A stretch of 64,000 nucleotides of DNA, taken from Neobacillus sp. PS3-34. GTDB taxonomy: Bacteria; Bacillota; Bacilli; Bacillales; Cytobacillaceae. The notes below the pieces were generated by a model, which searched no databases, was not told the DNA's origin, and saw nothing but the letters and a program-made list of their open reading frames with translations. The stretch lies in NCBI RefSeq assembly GCF_030915465.1, contig NZ_CP133267.1, forward strand, positions 3,957,001 to 4,021,000, in the 5' to 3' direction. A program made the translations under genes and the position numbers. This document shows positions 9,264 to 17,747 of this stretch, piece after piece; positions within the stretch are counted from its first letter, which is position 1; each line of letters begins with the position of its first letter.

Positions 9264-9953
9264 TTAAAATAACTCTTGCTTTAGTGCTTCTTTATCAATC
9301 AGATAGAAACCAGCTTCGTCCTGGCTGACGTATTCCTTCTTTTTAAGATGGTTGATCGTTCTGCTGACGGTTTCTCTGGAAGTGCCAATCATATTCGCAA
9401 GCTCACGATTTGTAAAATGAGCTGTCAGCTTGAACTGTGTTCCGGTTTGCTCCGCATTAGACTTGCACAGTCTGATTAAAAGAAGAATGATTTGTTCGTA
9501 TGTATTATGGAGAATCTGTTCCTCGAGCCTCTTTTGCAAATCGACTATTTTCTCTCCTAATACTTTGAAGAGCTTAATGCAAAGCTCGGGGTAGGTAATC
9601 AAAATTTCTTCAAATTGATCAATTGGAATTACGATTAAGACGGCGTCCTCCAAGATTTCTGCATGTGCAGGATAACTGCCCTGCCTGAAGAATCCAGCAT
9701 GAGGGAACATCTCACCAGGCTCCAGCACTGAAACGATTTGTTCCTTGCCTGAAAAATCTGTTTTGTAAATTTTCACTCTTCCTGAATGGATAAAGAAAAC
9801 ACGGTCCAATCTGTCATCCTGCATGAATACATACATTTTTTGCTTATAAATCCTTGTCTGTGCAATTTTTACAAACGGGGTTAATTCACCCTCAGTCAGT
9901 TCCTTAAAGATAGGAACTGCGGCCAGCCTTTTCATGATTTCTTCTGTTTTCAT
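9264..9953 (-). CDS. Crp/Fnr-family transcription regulator without Fe-S cysteine cluster
   Basis: The product is 229 aa: a cyclic-nucleotide-binding-like beta-roll (residues about 15-120, with FFIHSGRVKIYKTDFSGKEQ), a dimerisation helix, and a winged-helix domain (FTNRELANMIGTSRETVSRT, about 175-194). The recognition helix SRETVSR carries the Arg-Glu...Arg set used by CRP to read TGTGA, matching boxes found nearby. Only two Cys are present, so it cannot hold the 4Fe-4S cluster of B. subtilis Fnr; NO or haem sensing, as in NnrR/DNR, is more likely (inference). ATG 9953 was chosen for AAGGTGA six bases upstream. It is divergent from norZ. Confidence 0.88.
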   Translation of the reverse strand: MKTEEIMKRLAAVPIFKELTEGELTPFVKIAQTRIYKQKMYVFMQDDRLDRVFFIHSGRVKIYKTDFSGKEQIVSVLEPGEMFPHAGFFRQGSYPAHAEILEDAVLIVIPIDQFEEILITYPELCIKLFKVLGEKIVDLQKRLEEQILHNTYEQIILLLIRLCKSNAEQTGTQFKLTAHFTNRELANMIGTSRETVSRTINHLKKKEYVSQDEAGFYLIDKEALKQELF

Positions 9954-10067
9954 TTTCATCACCTTTACTGAAAAACTTCTAATATAAATAGAGTTTAGCA
10001 GGGAATGTTTTTCAAATAAGTGACCAGTATCATAGTTTGAACTCTTTTTGAAAATAATTCTCACTCC

Positions 10068-10083
10068 TGTGCTAAATATCACA
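10068..10083 (+). promoter_or_regulatory. Fnr/CRP-type box upstream of norZ
   Basis: TGTGC-TAAATA-TCACA matches TGTGA-N6-TCACA at 9 of 10 positions and lies in a larger dyad (CTCC...GGAG). A TATTAA -10-like hexamer at 10107-10112 puts the box centre near -42 to -43, the class II activator position, for norZ. Confidence 0.7.
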
Positions 10084-10161
10084 CCAGGAGAATGAGCAGC
10101 TTCACTTATTAATCATCTCACAGCCATTACAATACAAATGTAAACCACACGAAAGGGATGA

Positions 10162-12531
10162 ATGGTAATGGAAATACAGCGGGGAACATCAACAAACAAA
10201 GTGGTGAAAGCCAATAAAAACGCACTTTTAAAGTCCATTTTAATTATCACCATTTTGCTAAGCTTCACTGTTTTGTTAGGGGGAGGCTACTGGATTTTTA
10301 AGGAACAGGCACCAAGGCCAATGGAGGTCACAAATGAAAAAGGCGATGTCCTATTGACGAAGAAAACAATCATGGGTGGACAGGCGGTTTTTCAAAAGTA
10401 CGGTTTAATGGATTATGGAACAGTTCTAGGTCACGGATCGTATATGGGACCGGATTATACAGCTGAAGCATTGAAGGTGTACACTCAGGGAATGCAGGAT
10501 TTCAAAGCAGAGGAAAAATTCGGTTCGGATTTTGCGAGTTTAACAGATGACGAACAAACAGTCATCCGTAAAAATGTAATAACAGAAATGCGTAAAAATC
10601 GTTATAACAGTTCAAAAGATACAATGAAATTAACTGATGCACAGGCTTTCGGGCTTGAAAGAGTCAGGGATTATTATAAAAATGTCTTCACTAAAGGCGA
10701 TGGCTGGGGACTTAAAGCACATTTAATCAATGAAAAGGATTTGCCAGCCGGAGACCGCGCCTATGTTGCAGGCGGAGACCAGATCAAGCAAATTTCTGAT
10801 TTCTTCTTCTGGACAGCTTGGCTTTCAAGCACTGTCCGCCAAGGAGATAAAATTACCTATACAAATAACTGGCCTTATTATGAAGATGCAGGAAACCATT
10901 TGTCATTTTCTGCAGTGTGGTGGAGCGGAGCAAGTGTAACAGTATTAATCCTATTTGTCGGAATTATCCTGTTCGTATTTTATCGTTATCATCTTGGAAT
11001 GCAGGAAGCATATACTCCTGGAAATTTTCCTAAATTGGATTTAAGGAAAATACCTGTAACAAATTCGCAGCGAAAAGCAGGAAAGTACTTTGTAATTGTT
11101 GCAGCACTGTTCTTTGTCCAATCGATGTTCGGGGCATTGCTTGCTCACTATTATATAGAGCCTGAAAGCTTTTTCGGAATGAAGTGGATTCATGATATTC
11201 TTCCTTTTAATATTACAAAAGGTTACCATCTGCAGCTAGCCATCTTCTGGATTGCAACAGCGTGGCTCGGAATGGGAATTTATATAGCTCCTCTTGTTGG
11301 GGGACATGAACCAAAGAAGCAGGGATTATTAGTAGATATTTTATTTTGGGCACTTGTCGTTCTCGTTGTTGGCAGCATGGTCGGTCAATGGCTTGGAGCG
11401 AATGGCTACCTTGGCAACAACTGGTTCTTATTAGGTCACCAGGGCTGGGAGTATTTAGAGTTAGGCCGTATTTGGCAGGTTATTCTCGTGGTAGGAATGC
11501 TAATCTGGCTGTTTATCGTTTATCGTGGTATCAGAAGCGGCTTAAGGCGCGAAACAGATAAAGGCGGGCTCATTCACCTATTGTTCTACTCAGCAATTGC
11601 AGTTCCGCTATTCTATATTTTCGCATTCTTCATTAACCCTGGAACAAGCTTTACATTTGCAGATTACTGGCGCTGGTGGATTATCCATTTATGGGTAGAA
11701 GGAATTTTTGAAGTATTTGCAGTAGTAGTTATCGGCTTCCTAATGGTTCAAATGAATCTGGTTACAAAGAGTTCAACTGTTAAAGCATTATACTTCCAAT
11801 TAATCCTGCTCCTTGGCAGCGGCGTCATTGGGATCGGACATCATTATTACTATAATGGTTCGGCAGAAATTTGGCTGGGTCTGGGTGCTGTGTTCTCTGC
11901 ACTCGAAGTTATTCCATTAACATTGTTAATACTTGAAGCATATGAGCAATACCGTATGATGCGTGATGGCGGAGTGAATTTCCCTTACAAAGGCACATTC
12001 TGGTTCCTTATCTCCGTTGCTATCTGGAATCTTGTTGGAGCGGGTGTACTTGGTTTCTTAATTAACCTGCCAGCAGTCAGCTACTTTGAACATGGCCAGT
12101 TCCTGACACCTACCCACGGCCATGCATCAATGATGGGTGTTTACGGAATGTTCGCCTGTGCGGTTCTCCTTTACTCTTTACGAAACATTGTTAAACCAGA
12201 AGCTTGGAATGACAAATGGATCAAATTCAGCTGTTTAGCGCTTAATATAGGGCTTGCAGGTATGGTGTTTGCATCATTGCTGCCAGCAGGATTCCTGCAA
12301 ATTAAGGAAGCATATTACCACGGTTACGCAGCTTCCCGCTCATCAGCATTTTTACAAAAGGATATCGTCCAGACATTATTAACCTGGCGCGCGGTTCCAG
12401 ATACTATTTTCTTGATTGGTGTTGCAAGCCTACTTGCATTTTGCATCAAAGCAATATTCAATTTAAGAAAACCAACCCATAAAGAAGGTGAACCTCTGCC
12501 AGTAAAAGATCTCGCTGCAGATGAAGATTAA
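10162..12531 (+). CDS. norZ: quinol-dependent nitric oxide reductase (NorZ/qNor)
   Basis: This 789-aa single-subunit NO reductase uses quinol to reduce 2 NO to N2O in the cell membrane. An N-terminal helix (about 24-46) leads to a periplasmic-side domain containing GQAVFQKYGLMDYGTVLGHG. A haem-copper-type core of about 12 helices follows. Conserved ligand regions are WIIHLWVEGIFEVFAV (about 507-522), GIGHHYYYNG (about 557-566) and PTHGHASMMGVYGMFA (about 650-665). Length and N-terminal extension fit qNor rather than cytochrome-dependent cNor. ATG 10162 or 10168 both fit the AAAGGG RBS. It is divergent from the Crp/Fnr gene with an Fnr-type box between. No nitrite reductase is visible, so detoxification is a possible role. 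Confidence 0.95.
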   Translation: MVMEIQRGTSTNKVVKANKNALLKSILIITILLSFTVLLGGGYWIFKEQAPRPMEVTNEKGDVLLTKKTIMGGQAVFQKYGLMDYGTVLGHGSYMGPDYTAEALKVYTQGMQDFKAEEKFGSDFASLTDDEQTVIRKNVITEMRKNRYNSSKDTMKLTDAQAFGLERVRDYYKNVFTKGDGWGLKAHLINEKDLPAGDRAYVAGGDQIKQISDFFFWTAWLSSTVRQGDKITYTNNWPYYEDAGNHLSFSAVWWSGASVTVLILFVGIILFVFYRYHLGMQEAYTPGNFPKLDLRKIPVTNSQRKAGKYFVIVAALFFVQSMFGALLAHYYIEPESFFGMKWIHDILPFNITKGYHLQLAIFWIATAWLGMGIYIAPLVGGHEPKKQGLLVDILFWALVVLVVGSMVGQWLGANGYLGNNWFLLGHQGWEYLELGRIWQVILVVGMLIWLFIVYRGIRSGLRRETDKGGLIHLLFYSAIAVPLFYIFAFFINPGTSFTFADYWRWWIIHLWVEGIFEVFAVVVIGFLMVQMNLVTKSSTVKALYFQLILLLGSGVIGIGHHYYYNGSAEIWLGLGAVFSALEVIPLTLLILEAYEQYRMMRDGGVNFPYKGTFWFLISVAIWNLVGAGVLGFLINLPAVSYFEHGQFLTPTHGHASMMGVYGMFACAVLLYSLRNIVKPEAWNDKWIKFSCLALNIGLAGMVFASLLPAGFLQIKEAYYHGYAASRSSAFLQKDIVQTLLTWRAVPDTIFLIGVASLLAFCIKAIFNLRKPTHKEGEPLPVKDLAADED

Positions 12532-12542
12532 TCCTATGATGA

Positions 12543-12575
12543 AAAAATCCGTAAAGCAGCGCTTTACGGATTTTT
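12543..12575 (+). terminator. terminator of norZ
   Basis: AAAAATCCGTAAAGC-AG-CGCTTTACGGATTTTT, a near-perfect stem with T tract. Confidence 0.85.
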
Positions 12576-12593
12576 ATTCTTCTTTTTCGGCTA

Positions 12594-12632
12594 ATAGGAA
12601 AGTATAAACTTTTCTAGTTTATACTTTCCTAT
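12594..12632. repeat. perfect 16-bp inverted repeat, start of an intergenic element
   Basis: The arm ATAGGAAAGTATAAAC and its exact complement are separated by TTTTCTA. The start TAGGAAAGTATAAA resembles the first bases of the three repeats at 17749, 41030 and 60120. Like them it lies just after a terminator. Downstream bases to about 12697 contain a GCTCGCC-aatc-GGCGAG hairpin followed by TTTTCTTTATTT. Confidence 0.6.
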
Positions 12633-12667
12633 CGCGCATAAGTGCAACTACGCCTCTGTCATCGCCC

Positions 12668-12820
12668 TTAAAGGCTCGCCAATCGGCGAGTTTTCTTTAT
12701 TTCTTCGTCACACTCGAAACAAAGGATTTTTTTATCTTCTGTAACGATTCCTGAAAAGAACCCATCTAAACAAAAAACTTCCTTACCGCATTGACTGCAC
12801 AAGCCAACCAGCTCTTTCAT
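12668..12820 (-). CDS. small zinc-ribbon-like protein (50 aa)
   Basis: The protein starts MKELVGLCSQCGKEVFCLDG and contains CSQC and CFEC pairs (Cys8, Cys11 and a second pair near 38-41) that could bind one zinc. ATG 12820 was chosen because GGGAGGG precedes it by 6-7 bases. Its last codons run into the hairpin of the intergenic element, so the C-terminal RRLASL may be recently acquired. I do not recognise a named family. Confidence 0.6.
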   Translation of the reverse strand: MKELVGLCSQCGKEVFCLDGFFSGIVTEDKKILCFECDEEIKKTRRLASL

Positions 12821-12867
12821 CGCGTTCCCTCCCAAGGATTCTCCTATAATAAAAATCATCAATGAAG

Positions 12868-12910
12868 TGTGATAGGCCTCACTAAAATTCGCCTATCACT
12901 ATTTTATAAT
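12868..12910 (+). promoter_or_regulatory. consensus Fnr box and promoter for DUF2249 C
   Basis: TGTGA-TAGGCC-TCACT (12868-12883) is identical to the B. subtilis Fnr consensus TGTGA-N6-TCACT. TATAAT lies at 12905-12910, giving a start near 12917 and a box centre at -41.5, the class II activator spacing. A second overlapping dyad, GTGATAGGC (12869-12877) with GCCTATCAC (12891-12899), could be another operator or a hairpin. Confidence 0.75.
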
Positions 12911-12948
12911 ACAAGAGAAGGTAAACAAATATTAAAGGAGTGGAAACA

Positions 12949-13182
12949 TTGAAAACTTTTACTGCAATTGTAAATGTCCCTGATTATCCGCCGCGTGAAA
13001 AGCATCCGACCATTTTTAAAACCTTTGATGGCTTAAAAAGTGGAGAGACGATGCAAATTATTAATGACCACGATCCACGGCCACTTCTTTATCAGTTTAT
13101 GATGGAGCGCCCAGAACAGTTTAATTGGGAGTATATTGAAGAAGGACCTGAAATCTGGAAAGTGGCAATTGATAAAAAATAA
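12949..13182 (+). CDS. DUF2249-domain protein (C)
   Basis: This 77-aa protein has KTFTAIVNVPDYPPREKHPT at the N-terminus and the family core GETMQIINDHDPRPLLYQFM, then FNWEYIEEGPEIWKVAI. TTG 12949 was chosen because AAAGGAG lies eight bases upstream; an upstream GTG at 12940 overlaps that RBS. It is the third DUF2249 protein within 4.5 kb and, unlike A and B, sits alone behind its own Fnr-type promoter. The family is linked to NO/denitrification metabolism, but the biochemical function is unknown. Confidence 0.85.
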   Translation: MKTFTAIVNVPDYPPREKHPTIFKTFDGLKSGETMQIINDHDPRPLLYQFMMERPEQFNWEYIEEGPEIWKVAIDKK

Positions 13183-13353
13183 TTCTGTTTACGATTTTTA
13201 GCACAATATTTTCTGATAATCCTTTCCCCATAATTTTGACAACAGAAGAATTTTTCTGTTGTTTTTTTTGATTTTTAAAGAATCACTAAACTGATACTTT
13301 TCAGAAAAATATGATAAAATAGTCAGGTATATATTAAGAGAGGTGAAAGAATA

Positions 13354-14862
13354 ATGAGTGAAAAGCTGGAGCAATTTGAAAAAGAGTTTTTAGAGTATGT
13401 AAAAAAGATGACAGCCTATAACGAAGCACTCGGCTTAATTTATTGGGATTTACGGACTGGGGCTCCAAAACAGGGAATCGGGCAGAGGTCAGAAGTAATC
13501 GGCATGCTATCTTCTGAAGTGTTTAAAATGTCCACTTCTGAAGAAATGGCGGCATACATAGCAAATCTTTCCAGTGCTAATCTTTCGGAAATAACTGAAA
13601 AGATTCTCATAGAATGCAAAAAAACATACGACCGCAATAAAAAAATACCTGCAGAAGAATACAGGGAATTCGTTGTAACGCAGTCAAAAGCAGAAAGTGT
13701 ATGGGAGGAAGCCCGCGCAAAATCGGATTTTGAACTATTCCGCCCTTATTTAGAGAAATTGGTTCAAATGACGAAACGGTTTATCGGGTACTGGGGCCAT
13801 CAGGGAAATAAATACAATACACTGTTGGATATGTATGAACCAGGAATAACCGTTGAAGTGCTTGATAAGGTATTTGGTGAGCTGAGAGAAAAGATTGTTC
13901 CCCTCGTTAAGCAAATTTCAGAATCAGAGAAGAAGCCAGTAACCGATTTTCTTTTTAAAACCTTCCCTAAGGAAGAGCAGCGTCTATTCAGTCTCGAAAT
14001 TCTTAAGCAAATGGGCTATAATTTCGACGCAGGCAGGCTTGACGAAACGGTCCATCCTTTTGCTACTGGCTTAAACCCGGGAGACGTCAGGGTTACAACG
14101 AGGTATGATGAACAGGACTTCCGTACAGCTGTATTTGGAACAATACATGAAGGCGGTCATGCATTATATGAACAGAATATATCACAGGATCTAATTGGAA
14201 CTCCTCTATGTTCCGGAACATCGATGGGTATCCATGAATCTCAATCTCTGTTTTACGAAAACTTTGTCGGCCGGAATTACTCCTTTTGGAAAAATAATTA
14301 CGAGCTGCTTAAAAAATATGCAAGCGGTCAATTTGATGATGTGAATATGGATGATTTTTACAAAGCGATCAATGAATCAAAGCCTTCACTTATCCGAATT
14401 GAGGCAGATGAGCTAACCTATCCTCTTCACGTCATTGTCCGATATGAAATAGAAAAAGGGCTGTTTAATGATGAAATTGAGGTAAAGGACCTACCAACAA
14501 TTTGGAATGACATGTATGAAAAATACCTGGGTGTACGGCCTGAATCAGATTCACAGGGCGTTCTTCAGGATGTTCATTGGTCAGGAGGAAGCTTTGGCTA
14601 TTTCCCATCCTATGCACTAGGCTATATGTATGCGGCGCAATTTAAAAACAAGATGCTGGAAGAGATTCCGAATTATGATCAGCTGCTTGAGGAGGGTAAC
14701 CTGGCTCCAATCAAGGAATGGTTTACAAGGAATGTACATCAGTATGGAAAACTAAAAAAACCGCTTGAAATTCTCCAGGATGTTACCGGAGAAGGCCTTA
14801 ATGCGAAATACTTAACCGACTATTTATATGAAAAGTACGGAAGGGTTTATCAGCTGAATTAA
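13354..14862 (+). CDS. ypwA: M32-family metallocarboxypeptidase (carboxypeptidase Taq/YpwA)
   Basis: This 502-aa zinc carboxypeptidase removes C-terminal residues from peptides in the cytoplasm. M32 motifs appear in order: HPF (about 229), GDVRVTTR (about 242), HEGGH, the zinc site HExxH (about 267-271), GIHESQS (about 291-297), RIEADELTYPLHV (about 349) and GVLQDVHWSGGSFGYFPSY (about 400-420). Length equals that of B. subtilis YpwA. RBS GAGAGGTGAA precedes ATG 13354. The position after ypvA and before the bcsA region follows B. subtilis apart from the inserted respiratory genes. Confidence 0.95.
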   Translation: MSEKLEQFEKEFLEYVKKMTAYNEALGLIYWDLRTGAPKQGIGQRSEVIGMLSSEVFKMSTSEEMAAYIANLSSANLSEITEKILIECKKTYDRNKKIPAEEYREFVVTQSKAESVWEEARAKSDFELFRPYLEKLVQMTKRFIGYWGHQGNKYNTLLDMYEPGITVEVLDKVFGELREKIVPLVKQISESEKKPVTDFLFKTFPKEEQRLFSLEILKQMGYNFDAGRLDETVHPFATGLNPGDVRVTTRYDEQDFRTAVFGTIHEGGHALYEQNISQDLIGTPLCSGTSMGIHESQSLFYENFVGRNYSFWKNNYELLKKYASGQFDDVNMDDFYKAINESKPSLIRIEADELTYPLHVIVRYEIEKGLFNDEIEVKDLPTIWNDMYEKYLGVRPESDSQGVLQDVHWSGGSFGYFPSYALGYMYAAQFKNKMLEEIPNYDQLLEEGNLAPIKEWFTRNVHQYGKLKKPLEILQDVTGEGLNAKYLTDYLYEKYGRVYQLN

Positions 14863-14895
14863 TCACCAGAGATGGGAAGATAAGCACATAACATA

Positions 14896-14932
14896 AAAAG
14901 GTGTCCAATCATATTCGATTGGACACCTTTCT
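14896..14932. terminator. bidirectional terminator between ypwA and the ba3 oxidase operon
   Basis: AAAGGTGTCCAATC-atattc-GATTGGACACCTTT perfect stem; it serves the two convergent genes. Confidence 0.85.
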
Positions 14933-14946
14933 GATTATCTATTAAG

Positions 14947-16597
14947 TTACCAGGTTTTAAACCCTTTTGAACCAATTGGGGCATTCTGAATCATATCAAT
15001 AAACGGAATGGTGTATGCAAATAGGATAAGGACAACAGAGATGCCAATCCATAACTTCCAATTTTCCAACACCATTGGAGTTGCCTCAGCATTTTCAGCT
15101 TGTTCTCCAACCGGGAATTCTTCCTCTCCCTTAGGAGCAAAGAAGGCAAGGTTGATGAAAATAATCAGTATTAGGATGATGCCAAGGAATAAAATGCTTC
15201 CCCCGATTGCCTGTGCAATTTGATAAGGAATCCATTCGGCAGCCTGTTTGGCCCCATATATTCAGAGAAAGCAGAACGCCTTGGAGCCCCTAAAAGTCCT
15301 TCAGCATGCATAGCGCCAGACATGAACGTCATACCGATTAGCCAAACCCAAGCTTGGATTAGCGCCAGTTTGTTCATTTTTTTAGTGAGTTTCCGCCCGG
15401 TTAAATGCGGAATAAGCCAGTAAGAAATCCCGAAGAAAGTAAGTACAACAGATGTTGCAAGAGTTAGATGGAAGTGTCCTGTAATCCAGATCGTATTATG
15501 GACAACCTGGTCCATTTGATTGGAAGCATTTACGATACCGCCTGCTCCTGCAGGAATGAATGCAGCCATTCCGATAAAAGGAACAGTAAAGCGGGCATCT
15601 CCCCAAGGAAGTTTTTTGATCCATCCAAAAAGACCTTTTGCACCCTTTGCTCGGCCAGCAGACTCAAACATCGCAAACAAGGCAAATGCAGTCATCAATG
15701 AAGGAATAACAACCAGGAATGTTAAAATAACCTGGATAAATTTCCATGCAGGATCAATTCCTGGTTCAGTTAACTGATGGTGGAAACCAACAGGAATTGA
15801 GAATAATAGAAACAATATAAATGATAATCTAGCAAGGGAATCGGAGAAAATTTTTCCGCCGATAACCTTTGGAATTACTACATACCAAGCCATATATGCA
15901 GGCAATAGCCAGAAATAAACAAGTGGATGTCCAAAATACCAGAAAAGGGTACGGCTAACAAGAACATCAACACGGTCAATCAATCCAAGAGACCAAGGAA
16001 GAAGCTGGAACAATACTTCAGCAGCAACACCAATTGTACAAATAATCCATAAAACGGTATTGATCACAGCCATAAAGCTAAGAAGCGGTGGCTTGCCAGG
16101 ATTATTTTTTCTCCATTTCATATAAGTCATAATCTGTGCCGCACCATCAATCCAGCTGCCGACTACAACAAATGTCAAGCCAAGATAGAAAATCCAGTGA
16201 GCTTGAAGTGGTGCATAGAATGTATATAAAACAGTTGCTTTATTCATTAAAATCATGATGGCAGCCATTGCAGTACCGGTTGTCATGACCCAGAAACCGA
16301 TCCAGCCTGTCAGTCGGCGCGGTCAGAATGTGTGCCGGCAGTTCTGCTTACAGCGGCATATTGGAATCCCATAATAAAGAAGGTTGTTAAAACGAGCCCT
16401 AAAAGTACACCATGTACCGTTAAAATTTGATAATAGCCAATTCCGCCGGGAAGCTCGAATTTTCCTGAGCGAACGAGAGTCTGCAAAAGACCCATAAGCC
16501 CGCCAAGCCCCAGTGCTGTAAAGGCGACATAAAAATGTGCCATTGATAGCTTTGCATCCCGTGGATCGACTTTAATTTTTGTTGAATTATTTAGCAT
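14947..16597 (-). CDS. cbaA: ba3-type cytochrome c oxidase subunit I (two frameshifts)
   Basis: This is the catalytic haem-copper subunit of a B-type (ba3) oxidase, a proton-pumping high-affinity O2 reductase. Recognisable parts are LTVHGVLLGLV (haem ligand helix), RTLFWYFGHPLVYFWLLPAY (CuB/active-site helix), TIWITGHFHLTLATSVV (His-x-His) and GGIVNASNQMD. Two frame breaks are needed: at about 16320 (restoring RRLTGWIGFWVM) and at about 15250 in a GGCCCC run (restoring MGPKQAAEWIPYQIAQAIGG). The true C-terminus then reaches GSKGFKTW and a stop at 14947. It overlaps subunit II by 11 bases, as expected in this operon. Confidence 0.9.
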
Positions 16598-17078
16598 CTT
16601 TTACCACCTCGATTTTTGAACTCATTAAATGATGTCCTGTTCCGCAATATTCATTACAAACGATTAAATATTCGCCTTCTTTATCAAATGTAGTCACATA
16701 CTCGCTTACATACCCAGGCTCAAGCATCATATTGATGTTTGTACCGGCCATTTCAAACCCGTGAACGACATCCTTAGTAGTTGCGATAACCTTTACCTTT
16801 GCTCCTAACGGTACTTTCACCTCAACAGGATTGTATGAGAATGCCTGAGCAACATAAACCAGTTCGTAATCCCATTCTTTTCCTTCCACTTTGTGAAGGC
16901 CTGGTTTATTAAATGGTGCGGTCTGATCGACCTTCTCAGGATTAATGGTTGTTAAACAGCTTGGCGGCTTATTTCCAAGATAGAATGCGCTTACTCCGAT
17001 TGTCGATAAAAAAACAATAAGAGCTGCTACGCCGAAAATCAGCCATATTTTTTCTAATTTATGCATATGCATGATCAT
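16587..17078 (-). CDS. cbaB: ba3-type cytochrome c oxidase subunit II (CuA)
   Basis: The 163-aa product has a single N-terminal membrane anchor (about 9-32) and a cupredoxin domain. CuA ligands are visible as VVHGFEMAG and the C-terminal CNEYCGTGHHLM (Cys, Glu, Cys, His and Met). This subunit takes electrons from cytochrome c and passes them to subunit I. The start could be ATG 17078 or 17072; the GAAGGGGG RBS fits the second slightly better. It lies between the small subunit and subunit I. Confidence 0.92.
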   Translation of the reverse strand: MIMHMHKLEKIWLIFGVAALIVFLSTIGVSAFYLGNKPPSCLTTINPEKVDQTAPFNKPGLHKVEGKEWDYELVYVAQAFSYNPVEVKVPLGAKVKVIATTKDVVHGFEMAGTNINMMLEPGYVSEYVTTFDKEGEYLIVCNEYCGTGHHLMSSKIEVVKDAK

Positions 17079-17094
17079 TTCCCCCTTCTATAAC

Positions 17095-17241
17095 TTAAAA
17101 GCGATTTACAAATAAGAAGTAAACACTTAACCAGGTGACAATAATGAAGATTCCTAAAAATGCAACGGAAGCCATTGTCCCTTTAAGTGAAGCGCTTTCC
17201 TCATCTTTTTTTGGTTTAGCTTTTAGTTTCGCTTGCGCCAT
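17095..17241 (-). CDS. small cytochrome c oxidase subunit 2A-like membrane protein (48 aa)
   Basis: This short ORF starts MAQAKLKAKPKKDEESASLK, is highly charged at the N-terminus, and has one membrane helix (TMASVAFLGIFIIVTWLSVY, about 22-41), ending FVNRF. Size, topology and position just upstream of subunit II match the subunit IIa of B-type oxidases. A GGGAG sequence precedes the ATG. I infer that it is the first gene of the oxidase operon. Confidence 0.7.
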   Translation of the reverse strand: MAQAKLKAKPKKDEESASLKGTMASVAFLGIFIIVTWLSVYFLFVNRF

Positions 17242-17392
17242 TTTCCAGCACTCCCTTCTGAAAATTAAAAACGAAATATTAGTTCTATTTCATAATACAA
17301 AACAATCGTGAAAGAAAAAGATGCATTTTCAGAGTTCACAAATTGTTCTTTATTAGGTAATTACTATGTTAAGGTTAAAAACCCGGTATATC

Positions 17393-17408
17393 AGTGATTT
17401 AAATCACA
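17393..17408 (-). promoter_or_regulatory. consensus Fnr box upstream of the ba3 oxidase operon
   Basis: Read on the minus strand this is TGTGA-TTTAAA-TCACT, the exact Fnr consensus, with a perfect 14-bp palindromic core. A TAACAT -10-like hexamer at 17371-17366 (minus strand) gives about -41.5 spacing toward the oxidase operon. The weaker alternative is control of the plus-strand gene. Confidence 0.6.
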
Positions 17409-17580
17409 TTTCCCCTTCTGAAGATGTGAAAGATATGTGAATATTAACAACAATGGTGTGATATAAGTTGTTGATAAAAAGTTATTAAAACTTGGAACGG
17501 ATAAATAAATGGAACCTTTTTGTTTCGGCAAAATATGATAATAAATATAATGGTATTTTGCGGAAGCGAGCGTGTATAAC

Positions 17581-17710
17581 TTTGAATAAGTTTTATTGCG
17601 ATTTATGCCGTCTCCTTTATGATAAGGAACAGGAATGCAAAATCTGCGGTACTTTGGCAAAGAATAAAATATGGATTGAAGTACAAAAACAGCAGAATGA
17701 TAATAAATGA
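17581..17710 (+). CDS. small CxxC-type protein (about 42-72 aa, start uncertain)
   Basis: The part likely to be real begins near a TTG at 17581: MNKFYCDLCRLLYDKEQECK, followed by ICGTLAKNKIWIEVQKQQ. Cys pairs CDLC and CKIC could bind zinc. The frame is open back to an ATG at 17492, but that extension is low in conserved-looking features and neither start has a strong RBS. Function unknown. A terminator follows directly. Confidence 0.45.
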
Positions 17711-17742
17711 GGGTTTACCTGGCAGGACATCCCTCATTTTTC
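17707..17742 (+). terminator. terminator
   Basis: ATGAGGG...CCCTCAT stem followed by TTTTTCTTT; repeat copy 1 begins within a few bases of its end. Confidence 0.75.
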
Positions 17743-17747
17743 TTTGT

